This document shows, in pieces, positions 1 through 5,888 of a stretch of 7,146 bases of DNA. Made by a program: the position numbers and the translations under genes. How positions within the stretch are numbered: position 1 is the first letter of the stretch; every line of letters starts with the position of its first letter. Source of the stretch: Prevotellaceae bacterium (lineage in GTDB: Bacteria; Bacteroidota; Bacteroidia; Bacteroidales; UBA932); assembly GCA_031285695.1 (NCBI GenBank), contig JAITVR010000200.1, forward strand, positions 1 through 7,146, read 5' to 3'. A model generated the notes under the pieces. It was not told where the DNA came from and searched no databases. It worked only from the letters and a program-made list of their open reading frames with translations.

Positions 1-130
1 CCCTACCATTCTCAAGGTCGGTATTGGTGTTGTTTACCTTGGCGCTTTTTACTTGAGCCGTAGCAGCAACTGAGAGAGAAACCCCCAGCAGCAGACCCAA
101 CGCTTTTTTCATTTTAGTATTCATAGCCAT
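1..130 (-). CDS. Secreted protein, N-terminal fragment (runs off left edge)
   Basis: An open frame reads leftwards from an ATG at 130 to the window edge without a stop, giving 43 complete codons. Two further in-frame ATGs lie at 124 and 112. The one at 112 starts a classic signal peptide (MKKALGLLLG..., ending VAATAQ), so it may be the true start, with the earlier ATGs adding only six residues (MAMNTK). The predicted cleavage follows the A-T-A before Q, and the mature part begins QVKSAKVNN. The start at 130 lies 16 nt after the stop of the FISUMP gene on the same strand, so the two are probably co-transcribed. Too little of the mature protein is present to assign a family. An envelope or extracellular location is inferred from the signal peptide alone. 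Confidence 0.75.
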   Translation of the reverse strand, partial: MAMNTKMKKALGLLLGVSLSVAATAQVKSAKVNNTNTDLENGR

Positions 131-146
131 TTTCTATTTTTCGTTT

Positions 147-1820
147 TTACTTAATGCAGCGTACCGAAAAAGCGCTATACAGGCTGTTTGGCCTTGTAGC
201 AAAAAAGCGCGTTACAGTAGCTTCGTTGTAGGTAAACATGCGCAACACGGGTATGCTGCCTGCATTATCGGCAGCTGTAGCGGAAGCAAATATAGCGTAA
301 GCACCGCGCCCAAAGAAATAGCCATTGGCACCACCTCCCATACTGTGACGGAAGCCCGCCGGCAACACCGAAAAGCCAAAATCGTCAACACCCTGGTTTG
401 TAGAATACGCCCAACGCGTGTAGGCAAACTTTGTAGAGCCGGTACCATTAGTGTATAACCCCCATCTATAGCTTGCATTATTGGTATTATCATTGTCGCA
501 CAGCACGGGACCACCACAGTTAAGGTTTGCCTTTAACGCACGAGAAGCGCGAGCACCCAACCTGTAGAAAAACACCGAATCGTTGCCTGTAACAGAGGCC
601 ATACCGTTGAGGGCTACTGCTGCGGGACTATTTCCACCATCATCATCGGTAGTGCCAGTAACAATCAACGAGTAGGGCTCCACCGTGTTTACTATACGAG
701 TAAGGTGGTTGCAGTTATTACTTGGCGGAGTGCGGTTATCACTTGGTGCTGTTTCCTTACCGGCACAAGGAGTTCCCTCGGCATAGTTTAACATCACGCC
801 CCAATCGTAATCGTTGGGCACGTACCAACCCGGAGGACACACGCCTCTAATTTTTGAAGTAGCCATGTGCGTAACAGGCTGTGGAGCACTATCGGGGCCA
901 TCGCCGTCAAGTGCCATAATGGTTTTCCAAGGATATAGCGCACCATATATGTGGCAACCCCACTTTACCCTATCGTTGTCGCCTGTTTCGTAGTAGGGAT
1001 TAATGTTTTGACCAGCACCTTGCGGTCCCGGACAGAAGTATATGGGCTTATTCATATTCGGCATACTTGCGTCTTGCCTTGCACCGGGGTTATAGTTTAT
1101 GTACTGCTGGTAGTTGAGGTTTTGCGCAAACCACCACCGTCCGTCAGGCATTTTTACCACCTTGTACACGTTACAGTCGCGAGGGTCTTGCACCCATGCC
1201 CACCAGTTCTTTTGGTCACCCGACTTTTCGCAAGCCACAAGGTCATCGTTGTTGTTGGGATTGTCATCTTGGTAGGGACAATCTGCCGAAACATCGTTAG
1301 GAGTAAAAGCGCGGTCGGTGTAGTTTACGCCGCATGCCACACAGTTGTAGGCAGTACGAAACACCTGTAGGCAAATCTCTGCAGAGTCCTCGCTCGAAAT
1401 ATCTTCGTGTGCGGCATCAAGCGAGAAGCGCAAAAAATAACCACCTACCGAAGTACGGTCAAGGTTAAGCACCTTGTACGAGTACGGACTACTTGGATTT
1501 CCATCGGTATAGGTGCTTATCTTTCGGCTACCGTGAATGTTGCTGTAGGCCGTATCCAGCGAAATAGCCGTTTTGGTTTTTTGGTTGGGGTCTTGCTCCC
1601 CGCTCCTTTTGGTTTTTAGATAAAACCGAATTTGGTAATTTCCACACGAACGAGGCGTGTAGTTCATTTCGGCGTAGATTGACTTTGTCTTCACGTCAAA
1701 GTTGGTTGACGTAATAGTTGCCTCCACGTCCGTTTGAGCATACGCTGCGGGTAGCACCAACATACAAAGTGCAAATAACCCAACAAGGCTGATGCTTCTA
1801 AACCTTCTGATTGTAGCCAT
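147..1820 (-). CDS. Secreted FISUMP-domain protein (Fibrobacter succinogenes major paralogous domain family)
   Basis: This is a 557-residue exported protein of unknown role. Residues 1-28 form a signal peptide (Arg-rich start, hydrophobic core, AYA before Q29). Residues 30-155 look like a beta-rich domain that I do not recognise. Residues 156-210 are rich in Cys, Asn and Asp, with a CVAC motif at 160-163 and further Cys at 181 and 197. From about residue 212 to the C-terminus the protein matches the FISUMP family (TIGR02145/PF09603): DGRWWFAQNLNY at 226-237, YGALYPWKTIM at 292-302, GVCPPGWYVPNDYDW at 326-340, DDFGFSVLPAGFR at 479-491, and the terminal SVRCIK. At about 345 residues this region is longer than the usual 180-200, because of Asn/Gly/Asp-rich insertions around 240-285 and 350-470. 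Family members are secreted or surface proteins common in Bacteroidota and Fibrobacterota, and no enzymatic activity is established for them. It is the first gene of a probable two-gene unit. The ATG at 1820 is chosen because it directly begins the signal peptide. Confidence 0.88.
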   Translation of the reverse strand: MATIRRFRSISLVGLFALCMLVLPAAYAQTDVEATITSTNFDVKTKSIYAEMNYTPRSCGNYQIRFYLKTKRSGEQDPNQKTKTAISLDTAYSNIHGSRKISTYTDGNPSSPYSYKVLNLDRTSVGGYFLRFSLDAAHEDISSEDSAEICLQVFRTAYNCVACGVNYTDRAFTPNDVSADCPYQDDNPNNNDDLVACEKSGDQKNWWAWVQDPRDCNVYKVVKMPDGRWWFAQNLNYQQYINYNPGARQDASMPNMNKPIYFCPGPQGAGQNINPYYETGDNDRVKWGCHIYGALYPWKTIMALDGDGPDSAPQPVTHMATSKIRGVCPPGWYVPNDYDWGVMLNYAEGTPCAGKETAPSDNRTPPSNNCNHLTRIVNTVEPYSLIVTGTTDDDGGNSPAAVALNGMASVTGNDSVFFYRLGARASRALKANLNCGGPVLCDNDNTNNASYRWGLYTNGTGSTKFAYTRWAYSTNQGVDDFGFSVLPAGFRHSMGGGANGYFFGRGAYAIFASATAADNAGSIPVLRMFTYNEATVTRFFATRPNSLYSAFSVRCIK

Positions 1821-2026
1821 AGCTGTAAAAATTAGTATATTAATTATTTTTGTTTACCTAAACACGGAGCACAATACGCGCTGCTACCATACTTAACGTG
1901 CAAACAGGGATAATTATTGTGTAAGAACACAAAAATTTAACCTGCCTGGAGTTTACCTCTGATTTTCCTCGAAAAAATATTCCCTCTTGCAACCCTAACT
2001 ATATAAAAGAGTTTGAGATGGACGTA

Positions 2027-2060
2027 CAAAGGTAAAGCAAAAAATGTTAGCTTCAGCTAA
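2027..2060 (-). promoter_or_regulatory. Probable Bacteroidota-type promoter for the FISUMP operon
   Basis: On the minus strand 2034-2027 reads TACCTTTG, an exact TAnnTTTG -7 element. The -33 position, about 19 nt upstream (near 2056-2054), reads only CTG, a weak match to TTG. Transcription would start near 2022, giving a leader of roughly 200 nt before the ATG at 1820. The call rests on the -7 element and on its place upstream of a leftward gene. Confidence 0.5.
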
Positions 2061-2226
2061 TATGAACAAGCGATTGTTTATAACAACGGACTATTTACGA
2101 ATGTTTAACACGAAAAGCGTGTGTGCAATGACGGAAGGCCTTTTACCGTGCACTAAATTAGAGATGCTCCGGCAGGTTCTGCACGACAAGGAGAAGGGCA
2201 TAAAGCGCATTATTCCGAAAAGATAA
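2044..2226 (+). CDS. Doubtful small hypothetical ORF (60 aa)
   Basis: This is a 60-codon open frame, opposite in direction to all its neighbours. An internal Met at codon 7 (2062) could give a 54-residue form beginning MNKRLFITTDYL. The C-terminal half is basic (KEKGIKRIIPKR) and plausibly helical. There is no signal peptide or transmembrane segment, and I recognise no family. Against it, the DNA just before its ATG carries a -7 promoter element for the opposite strand, no good plus-strand TAnnTTTG element precedes it, and its stop lies inside the palindrome at the end of the TPR gene. In its favour, that palindrome is followed on the plus strand by a T-rich run that could terminate it. It may be a chance frame or a gene remnant. 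Confidence 0.2.
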   Translation: MLASANMNKRLFITTDYLRMFNTKSVCAMTEGLLPCTKLEMLRQVLHDKEKGIKRIIPKR

Positions 2227-2290
2227 ATGTCCTTTGGACGATAACAAGATAAATTTTATCCCTTTATCTATTTATCGTTTTATCTCTTTT
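2218..2290. terminator. AT-rich compound palindrome, probable transcription end of the trkH-TPR unit
   Basis: The element begins at the base next to the TPR stop codon. An outer stem pairs 2218-2227 (AAAAGATAAA) with 2279-2290 (TTTATCTCTTTT, two bases bulged). Inside it are two hairpins. One is a perfect GTCC-TTT-GGAC at 2229-2239. The other pairs 2240-2254 with 2263-2277 through 13 of 15 positions. This would fold as a three-way junction. GATAAA or its complement TTTATC occurs at least six times. T-rich runs flank both sides, so it could stop transcription in either direction. The terminator function is inferred from position and shape. Confidence 0.45.
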
Positions 2291-3160
2291 TTATTTTTTC
2301 AGCCTTTTTGCGGTAGCAGCATCTTTTTTTGCCTCGGCGTGCTGCGCTAAGGCTTCGTGGGCTTGGCTGCGGCCTTCGTAGTACTCGGCGGCAGAATTTT
2401 CTATAGCTATGGCCTTGCTGAAATCGGCTAAAGCAGCCTTGTAATTTTTCAAGCCCATGTAGGCTATGCCGCGCAGGTAGTAAAAGTGGTCGGAGGGCTC
2501 AAGCTCGTGCTGCTTTTGCGCTTCGGCGTTGAGCGCAATGGCCTTGTCAAAGTCGGCCAAGGCAGCCGCGTAGTTTTCTTGCTGTAGGTAAATTTCGCCG
2601 CGCTCGCTGAGGCTCAAGCCGGCATCGTTGCTGCCGGTGAGCCGCACCACCTCATTGTAGTCGGCTATGGCGTTTGCAAAATTTTTCTGCTTTGCAAAAG
2701 CCCAAGCGCGGGCGCGGTAGTAGTCGGGCTCAGCTTTACTCATGTTTATGGCGGCGGTGTAATCATTTACAGCGGCGGCGCACTCCTCCTTAAGCACTGA
2801 AATATCGGCGCGGGCGGCGTGCAGCGCATGGCGGTTGGGCAGCTGCTGTATGCCCTGCGATAGCGTAAGGTACGCCATTATGTAGTCTTCGGTTTCGGCC
2901 AAGGCTTCGCTGCATTTTAGGTAAAGCTCCTCGCTTGGCGACAGCTCCAGCGCCTTGTTGTAGTCAAGAATTGCGGCTTCGTACTCCTCCGTTTCGCAGA
3001 GCAAATTTGCGCGCTTGAGCAGCAACGAGGCATCTTTTGGTCGCTTGGCTATTTGCGCCGAAAGCTTCTCAATTTCCTTGTCGTACTCCTCCTCTTGCGC
3101 TTGCGCAAATGGCGTAGCGAGAAGGATTGCGCACAGAAGTATCCAAAAATATTTTTGCAT
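2291..3160 (-). CDS. Secreted/periplasmic TPR-repeat protein
   Basis: This is a 289-residue protein. Residues 1-21 are a signal peptide (MQKYFWILLC..., cleavage after AQA before Q22), so it is exported, probably to the periplasm. The rest is an almost continuous run of about six or seven tetratricopeptide repeats, at roughly 43-76, 77-110, 111-142, 144-177, 182-214, 223-256 and a degenerate last one to 289. Typical signatures include YEAAILDYNKALEL (60-73), YAAALADFDKAIAL (197-210) and YKAALADFSKAIAI (240-253). TPR arrays are protein-binding scaffolds, and no partner or catalytic function can be read from the sequence. The frame stays open back to 3253, inside trkH, but the ATG at 3160 is preferred: it begins the signal peptide and sits 14 nt after the trkH stop, implying translation from the same mRNA. 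The C-terminus is Lys-rich (AKKDAATAKRLKK). Confidence 0.88.
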   Translation of the reverse strand: MQKYFWILLCAILLATPFAQAQEEEYDKEIEKLSAQIAKRPKDASLLLKRANLLCETEEYEAAILDYNKALELSPSEELYLKCSEALAETEDYIMAYLTLSQGIQQLPNRHALHAARADISVLKEECAAAVNDYTAAINMSKAEPDYYRARAWAFAKQKNFANAIADYNEVVRLTGSNDAGLSLSERGEIYLQQENYAAALADFDKAIALNAEAQKQHELEPSDHFYYLRGIAYMGLKNYKAALADFSKAIAIENSAAEYYEGRSQAHEALAQHAEAKKDAATAKRLKK

Positions 3161-3174
3161 AAGCTCAAAAAAAA

Positions 3175-4617
3175 TTATCGCCAGTAGCGGTAGTAAAAAA
3201 TGATGAGCAGCCCGTATATTTCTAAGCGGCCAAGCAGCATGGCGATGCTGCAAATTGTTTTTGCTGCGCCGGAAAATGCGCTGTGGTTGCCCAGCGAGTA
3301 TATCTCGCCAAAACCCGGCCCTACGTTGCCTAAGGCAGCAGCGGCAGCCGAAAGTCCGGTAAGCAAATCGAGCCCGGTAAACAGCAGCAGCAGCGCGGTG
3401 GCAAAAAAAGTGGCCATGTATAGCGCTATAAACAGCGTGGTGGCAGAAACCAGCTCCTCGTCAAGCGCCACGCCGCGCAGGCGCACGGGTATAACGGCGT
3501 TGGGGTGAAGCGTTTTGCGCACGTTTGCCACAAAAGCCTTGTAAAAAATGAGCACCCTGTCGGCCTTTATGCCGCCCGAGGTAGAGCCTATGCAGCCGCA
3601 TTGCAGCATGAAAAAGAAGGAAATGAGCACCGAAAAAGCCGGCCATGCGGCGTTGCTGCTGGCGGCAAAGCCGGTGGTAGAGGCCATAGCTACCACCTGA
3701 AATGCAGCATCGCGTAGCGCGCGCAGCCACGAATCGTACACGCCCATTTGCACCAAGTTGATGGTTATCAGCAGCGCGCCCACCGCCAGCGAGGCCACAA
3801 AGTAGCGCACCACCGACGAGTTGAGCAGCGTGGTGAATTTTTTGGCGAAAGCCACGTACAGCAAGCCAAAGTTGAGGCTGGAAATAATCATGAACGCTAT
3901 GAGAATGCCCTCAATAAGAGGACTTTCGTAGGCCATTATGCTCGCATTTTTTACGCTAAAACCGCCCGTGGCGGCGGTAGAAAACGCATGATTTATCGCA
4001 TCGAAAAAGCTCATGCCCGCTATCCACAGCAGCAGCGTGAGCGTAACGGTTATGCCCACGTACACGCTCAAAATAATGCGCACAATTTGCTGCATGCTGT
4101 ACTTGGCCTCTTCATGCTTTAGCGCACCTACCTGCATGCGCGAAAGGCGCATTTTGGCGCTGCCCATCGAAGGTAAAACCAGCAGCGTAAAAACTACCAC
4201 GCCCACGCCGCCCACCCACGTGGTGGACGAACGCCAAAACAGCAAACCCTTGGGCAGCGCCTCCACATTGCTCAAAATGGTGGCGCCGGTGGTGGTGTAG
4301 CCCGACACGCTTTCAAACCAAGCGTTGGCCAGCGAAAATTCGCCGCCGTAGAGCAGGTAGGGCAGCATGCCAAACGTGCAGCTCATTACCCAACCCAAAA
4401 CGACAATGAGGTAGCCCTCGCGCATGTTAATTTCCACCTCTTGGCGCGAAAGTACAAAGGCGCTAAAACCTACCACGCCCGTAACCGCCGCCGATACCAG
4501 CAGCGGCACCAGCGCCGCATCGCGGTGCAGCAGCGACACGCCCACCGAAAGGAGCATGAAAAGGGCGTTGAGCATTAGCGCAAGGCCGGTGTAGCGAGCA
4601 ATAACGTGCGTTCTCAT
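3175..4617 (-). CDS. trkH: TrkH/KtrB-family potassium uptake protein, membrane pore subunit
   Basis: This is a 480-residue inner-membrane K+ translocating subunit. All four pore-loop filter segments are visible: TTGAT at 109-113, ATGGF at 216-220, STTGF at 313-317 and GNVGPG at 430-435. The conserved intramembrane-loop motif GSTSGGIK occurs at 344-351, and the late-helix motif MLLGRLEIYGLL at 460-471. Hydrophobic segments fill most of the rest, in keeping with the usual four M1-P-M2 units plus extra N-terminal helices. Length is normal for the family. These proteins normally work with a cytoplasmic NAD/nucleotide-binding RCK subunit (TrkA/KtrA). None is encoded beside it here, as the upstream neighbour is divergent, so its partner must lie elsewhere or beyond the window. 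It is the first gene of a unit with the TPR protein and has its own -7 promoter element about 20 nt upstream. TrkH and KtrB cannot be separated firmly by eye. Confidence 0.95.
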   Translation of the reverse strand: MRTHVIARYTGLALMLNALFMLLSVGVSLLHRDAALVPLLVSAAVTGVVGFSAFVLSRQEVEINMREGYLIVVLGWVMSCTFGMLPYLLYGGEFSLANAWFESVSGYTTTGATILSNVEALPKGLLFWRSSTTWVGGVGVVVFTLLVLPSMGSAKMRLSRMQVGALKHEEAKYSMQQIVRIILSVYVGITVTLTLLLWIAGMSFFDAINHAFSTAATGGFSVKNASIMAYESPLIEGILIAFMIISSLNFGLLYVAFAKKFTTLLNSSVVRYFVASLAVGALLITINLVQMGVYDSWLRALRDAAFQVVAMASTTGFAASSNAAWPAFSVLISFFFMLQCGCIGSTSGGIKADRVLIFYKAFVANVRKTLHPNAVIPVRLRGVALDEELVSATTLFIALYMATFFATALLLLFTGLDLLTGLSAAAAALGNVGPGFGEIYSLGNHSAFSGAAKTICSIAMLLGRLEIYGLLIIFYYRYWR

Positions 4618-4636
4618 AGCGTAAAAAGTTCCGCCG

Positions 4637-4669
4637 CAAAGGTAAGCAGATTTATCTATATTCGATAAA
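4637..4669 (-). promoter_or_regulatory. Probable trkH promoter
   Basis: On the minus strand 4644-4637 reads TACCTTTG, an exact TAnnTTTG -7 element. About 21 nt upstream the -33 region reads TTTA (4669-4666), an imperfect match to TTTG. Transcription would start near 4631, leaving a leader of only about 14 nt before the ATG at 4617. It is divergent from the plus-strand promoter at 4694-4723. Confidence 0.55.
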
Positions 4670-4693
4670 ATGTAAATATTTTTACAAAAAAAG

Positions 4694-4723
4694 TTGTTTT
4701 AACGATTTTTTATACTACTTTTG
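4694..4723 (+). promoter_or_regulatory. Strong Bacteroidota-type promoter for the arginine decarboxylase unit or a leader RNA
   Basis: TTG at 4694-4696 is followed by exactly 19 nt and then TACTTTTG at 4716-4723. This matches the Bacteroidota housekeeping consensus (TTG or TTTG, 19-21 nt, TAnnTTTG). Transcription should begin near 4730. The next confident start codon in this direction is at 5151, so the transcript would have a leader of about 420 nt unless a separate short RNA ends first. Confidence 0.65.
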
Positions 4724-5150
4724 CAGCCTACTTTCTGCGGGTTAACCTCCAAAAGAAATACAACATTCTCAAATCCTGACAGCTTTTACAAAAAAAGTCG
4801 GGTGCGAGGATAAAGGTCATTTTTTGTTTTTCAGGCGTAAAAACCTGTTTTTTGATTGCTTAAATTAAAATGAAAAACCTTTACTCACGCCATCTTCCGC
4901 TTAACGGCAAGCACCTCTTGTCCGTTTATAGGAATGTTGTACTATGCTCACTCCTGTCGAGCATAGCCGTGCGGTTCAACATCTGATTGAAGCCCCACAT
5001 AGTCTCCCTGTAAAAAAAATAATCACAAAGGCTTGATTGATAGATAGTTGTGCTCATTAGCGCAGCTTCCGTCGGTTGCGTGCTGTGCGTGGTAGCTACA
5101 GGTAGCAAAAATTGCTTTTTATTCACCAATTTATACTTTATGAACTGAAA
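4724..5150 (+). other. Long gene-free leader upstream of the arginine decarboxylase
   Basis: About 427 nt separate the promoter from the decarboxylase ATG. The stretch contains several possible RNA hairpins. CCTGAC (4774-4779) can pair with GTCGGG (4797-4802, one G-U pair). CAGG (4832-4835) can pair with CCTG (4844-4847) just before six T residues. CTATGCTC (4942-4949) pairs perfectly with GAGCATAG (4959-4966) around a 9-nt loop. AGCAA (5104-5108) pairs with TTGCT (5112-5116) before a T run. A 38-codon open frame (4870-4986, beginning MKNLYSRHL) lies in the middle, with no convincing coding character and no Arg run of the attenuator-peptide type. I match none of this to a known riboswitch class. 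It may be a regulatory leader or hold a separate small RNA ending near 4853. Confidence 0.4.
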
Positions 5151-5795
5151 ATGAAGAATTCAACAATCAATCCGGTTGCTGTTGTTACAGAAAAAGAAAT
5201 GCAGGGCATGCTGTCCGGTCAAAACCACCCCGCAGGCCTGCAGCTTGGCCAAAACGAGCCCTGGGGCATTACCCTCGGCTGCCGCATTCCTAAAGATTAC
5301 TTTGAAACGCGCGGCAAGGGCGAAAGCGATATTACCGTGCACGCCGGCTCATACCACCTTGCGCTAAAGGACGCCAACATTGAGAAGTTTAACATTATGA
5401 CCTACTCCTCAATCCTGCCCGGCATTGCCAACCTTATAGAGCAGCCCAAGGATATGGTGCACGGCGCAGTGGTGGAATCTATCATGAGCACCTGCACCGT
5501 GGGCAAGGGCGAGCGCGGCTCGGCAGGCATTATTTACGGCTGGCTTTTCAACCGCAAAACCAACGAGCGCTTTGGCGGATTGGTGTGCGAAAACTACGGC
5601 GACTACAGCTCCGAAGAGCTTCGCAAATACTTAGGTATGAGCCTTGATGAGTTGTACGTAAACGGATTTGAGGAGGATTACGAGCTCAAAGATATTCACT
5701 ACCTCAGCGAAACCATTGTACCCGCCAAAAAGCACGGCACAGCGCTGGTTTCACTCTGCTTCACTTCATATTTTCACCCAATAATTAAAGGATAA
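5151..5795 (+). CDS. pdaD: Pyruvoyl-dependent arginine decarboxylase (EC 4.1.1.19)
   Basis: This 214-residue cytoplasmic enzyme decarboxylates L-arginine to agmatine. It uses a covalent pyruvoyl group made by self-cleavage, not pyridoxal phosphate. The cleavage motif SSILP lies at 86-90. Cutting between Ser86 and Ser87 would give a beta chain of 86 residues and an alpha chain with N-terminal pyruvoyl. Asn81, five residues before Ser86, corresponds to Asn47 of the Methanocaldococcus jannaschii enzyme. Glu121 in GKGERGSAGI corresponds to its catalytic Glu109. The C-terminal HGTALVSLCF segment (205-214 region) also fits the family. The archaeal enzyme is about 165 residues, and the extra length here is mostly N-terminal, with about 34 more residues before the cleavage site. 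The frame extends back to a TTG at 5112, but the ATG at 5151 is preferred as a normal start. It is followed 93 nt later by the DHS-like gene, pointing to polyamine synthesis. Chlamydial homologues serve acid resistance with an arginine/agmatine antiporter, but no antiporter is seen here. Confidence 0.92.
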   Translation: MKNSTINPVAVVTEKEMQGMLSGQNHPAGLQLGQNEPWGITLGCRIPKDYFETRGKGESDITVHAGSYHLALKDANIEKFNIMTYSSILPGIANLIEQPKDMVHGAVVESIMSTCTVGKGERGSAGIIYGWLFNRKTNERFGGLVCENYGDYSSEELRKYLGMSLDELYVNGFEEDYELKDIHYLSETIVPAKKHGTALVSLCFTSYFHPIIKG

Positions 5796-5799
5796 AAAG

Positions 5800-5868
5800 A
5801 GGAAGTTTAAGAATTTTAGGAAGTCTAAGAAGAATTTTCCTAATCTTCTTAGACTTCTTAAACTTCCT
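5800..5868 (+). repeat. Large inverted repeat between the decarboxylase and DHS-like genes
   Basis: The left arm is 5800-5833 and the right arm 5844-5868. They pair perfectly over 25 bp (14 + 11) if nine bases (5814-5822) in the left arm are bulged out. The loop is 10 nt. The element is built from repeated words: AGGAAGT(T/C)TAAGAA occurs at 5800 and 5818, and TTCCTAATCTTCTT occurs exactly at 5837-5850 and 5864-5877. TTAGGAA at 5816-5822 can pair instead with TTCCTAA at 5837-5843, so alternative folds exist. It starts 5 nt after the first stop codon and is followed by a T-rich run (5876-5880) just before the next ATG at 5889. It could act as an intercistronic attenuator or mRNA-stability element, or be one copy of a dispersed palindromic repeat. 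Confidence 0.75.
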
Positions 5869-5888
5869 AATCTTCTTTTTGTAAAAAA

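Larger units (their letters stand above)
1821..2290. other. Intergenic region between TPR gene and FISUMP gene
   Basis: This 470-nt AT-rich stretch has no confident gene. From right to left it holds a complex palindrome directly after the TPR stop (2218-2290), a weak 60-codon open frame on the plus strand (2044-2226), a minus-strand TAnnTTTG promoter element (2027-2034), and then about 200 nt of probable 5' leader for the FISUMP gene. I saw no recognisable riboswitch in that leader. All flanking real genes point leftwards, so the region reads most simply as the end of one transcription unit and the start of the next. Confidence 0.6.

Noticed and set aside
951..1370. A 139-residue plus-strand open frame inside the FISUMP gene.
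   Set aside because: It is antisense to a gene with clear family motifs and has low-complexity Val/Cys-rich composition typical of a shadow frame.
3161..3253. Longer 320-residue version of the TPR protein starting inside trkH.
   Set aside because: It would overlap trkH by 79 nt, and its extra N-terminus is non-TPR sequence ahead of a clear signal peptide. The ATG at 3160 fits better.
3461..4300. Several open frames of 70-124 residues on both strands within trkH.
   Set aside because: They overlap a full-length TrkH with all four filter motifs and show Arg/His/Ala-rich shadow composition.
4870..4986. A 38-codon open frame in the decarboxylase leader, a possible leader peptide.
   Set aside because: It has an A-rich start context but uses rare-looking codons, shows no family resemblance, and lacks the Arg-codon run expected of an arginine attenuator.
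4965..5000. GGTTCAAC near 4973, resembling a tRNA T-loop.
   Set aside because: No flanking T-stem, acceptor stem or anticodon arm can be built around it.
4926..5129. A 67-residue open frame on the minus strand.
   Set aside because: No promoter, no recognisable motif and odd composition. It lies in the leader of an opposite-strand gene and is most likely chance.
5112..5141. A second promoter just before the decarboxylase: TTG, 19 nt, TACTTTAT.
   Set aside because: Spacing is right, but the -7 element lacks the last two bases of TAnnTTTG. It remains a possible weak start, not supported well enough to list.
5112..5150. TTG start adding 13 residues to the arginine decarboxylase.
   Set aside because: The extra residues (MLFIHQFILYELK) have no counterpart in the family, and a regular ATG follows at 5151.
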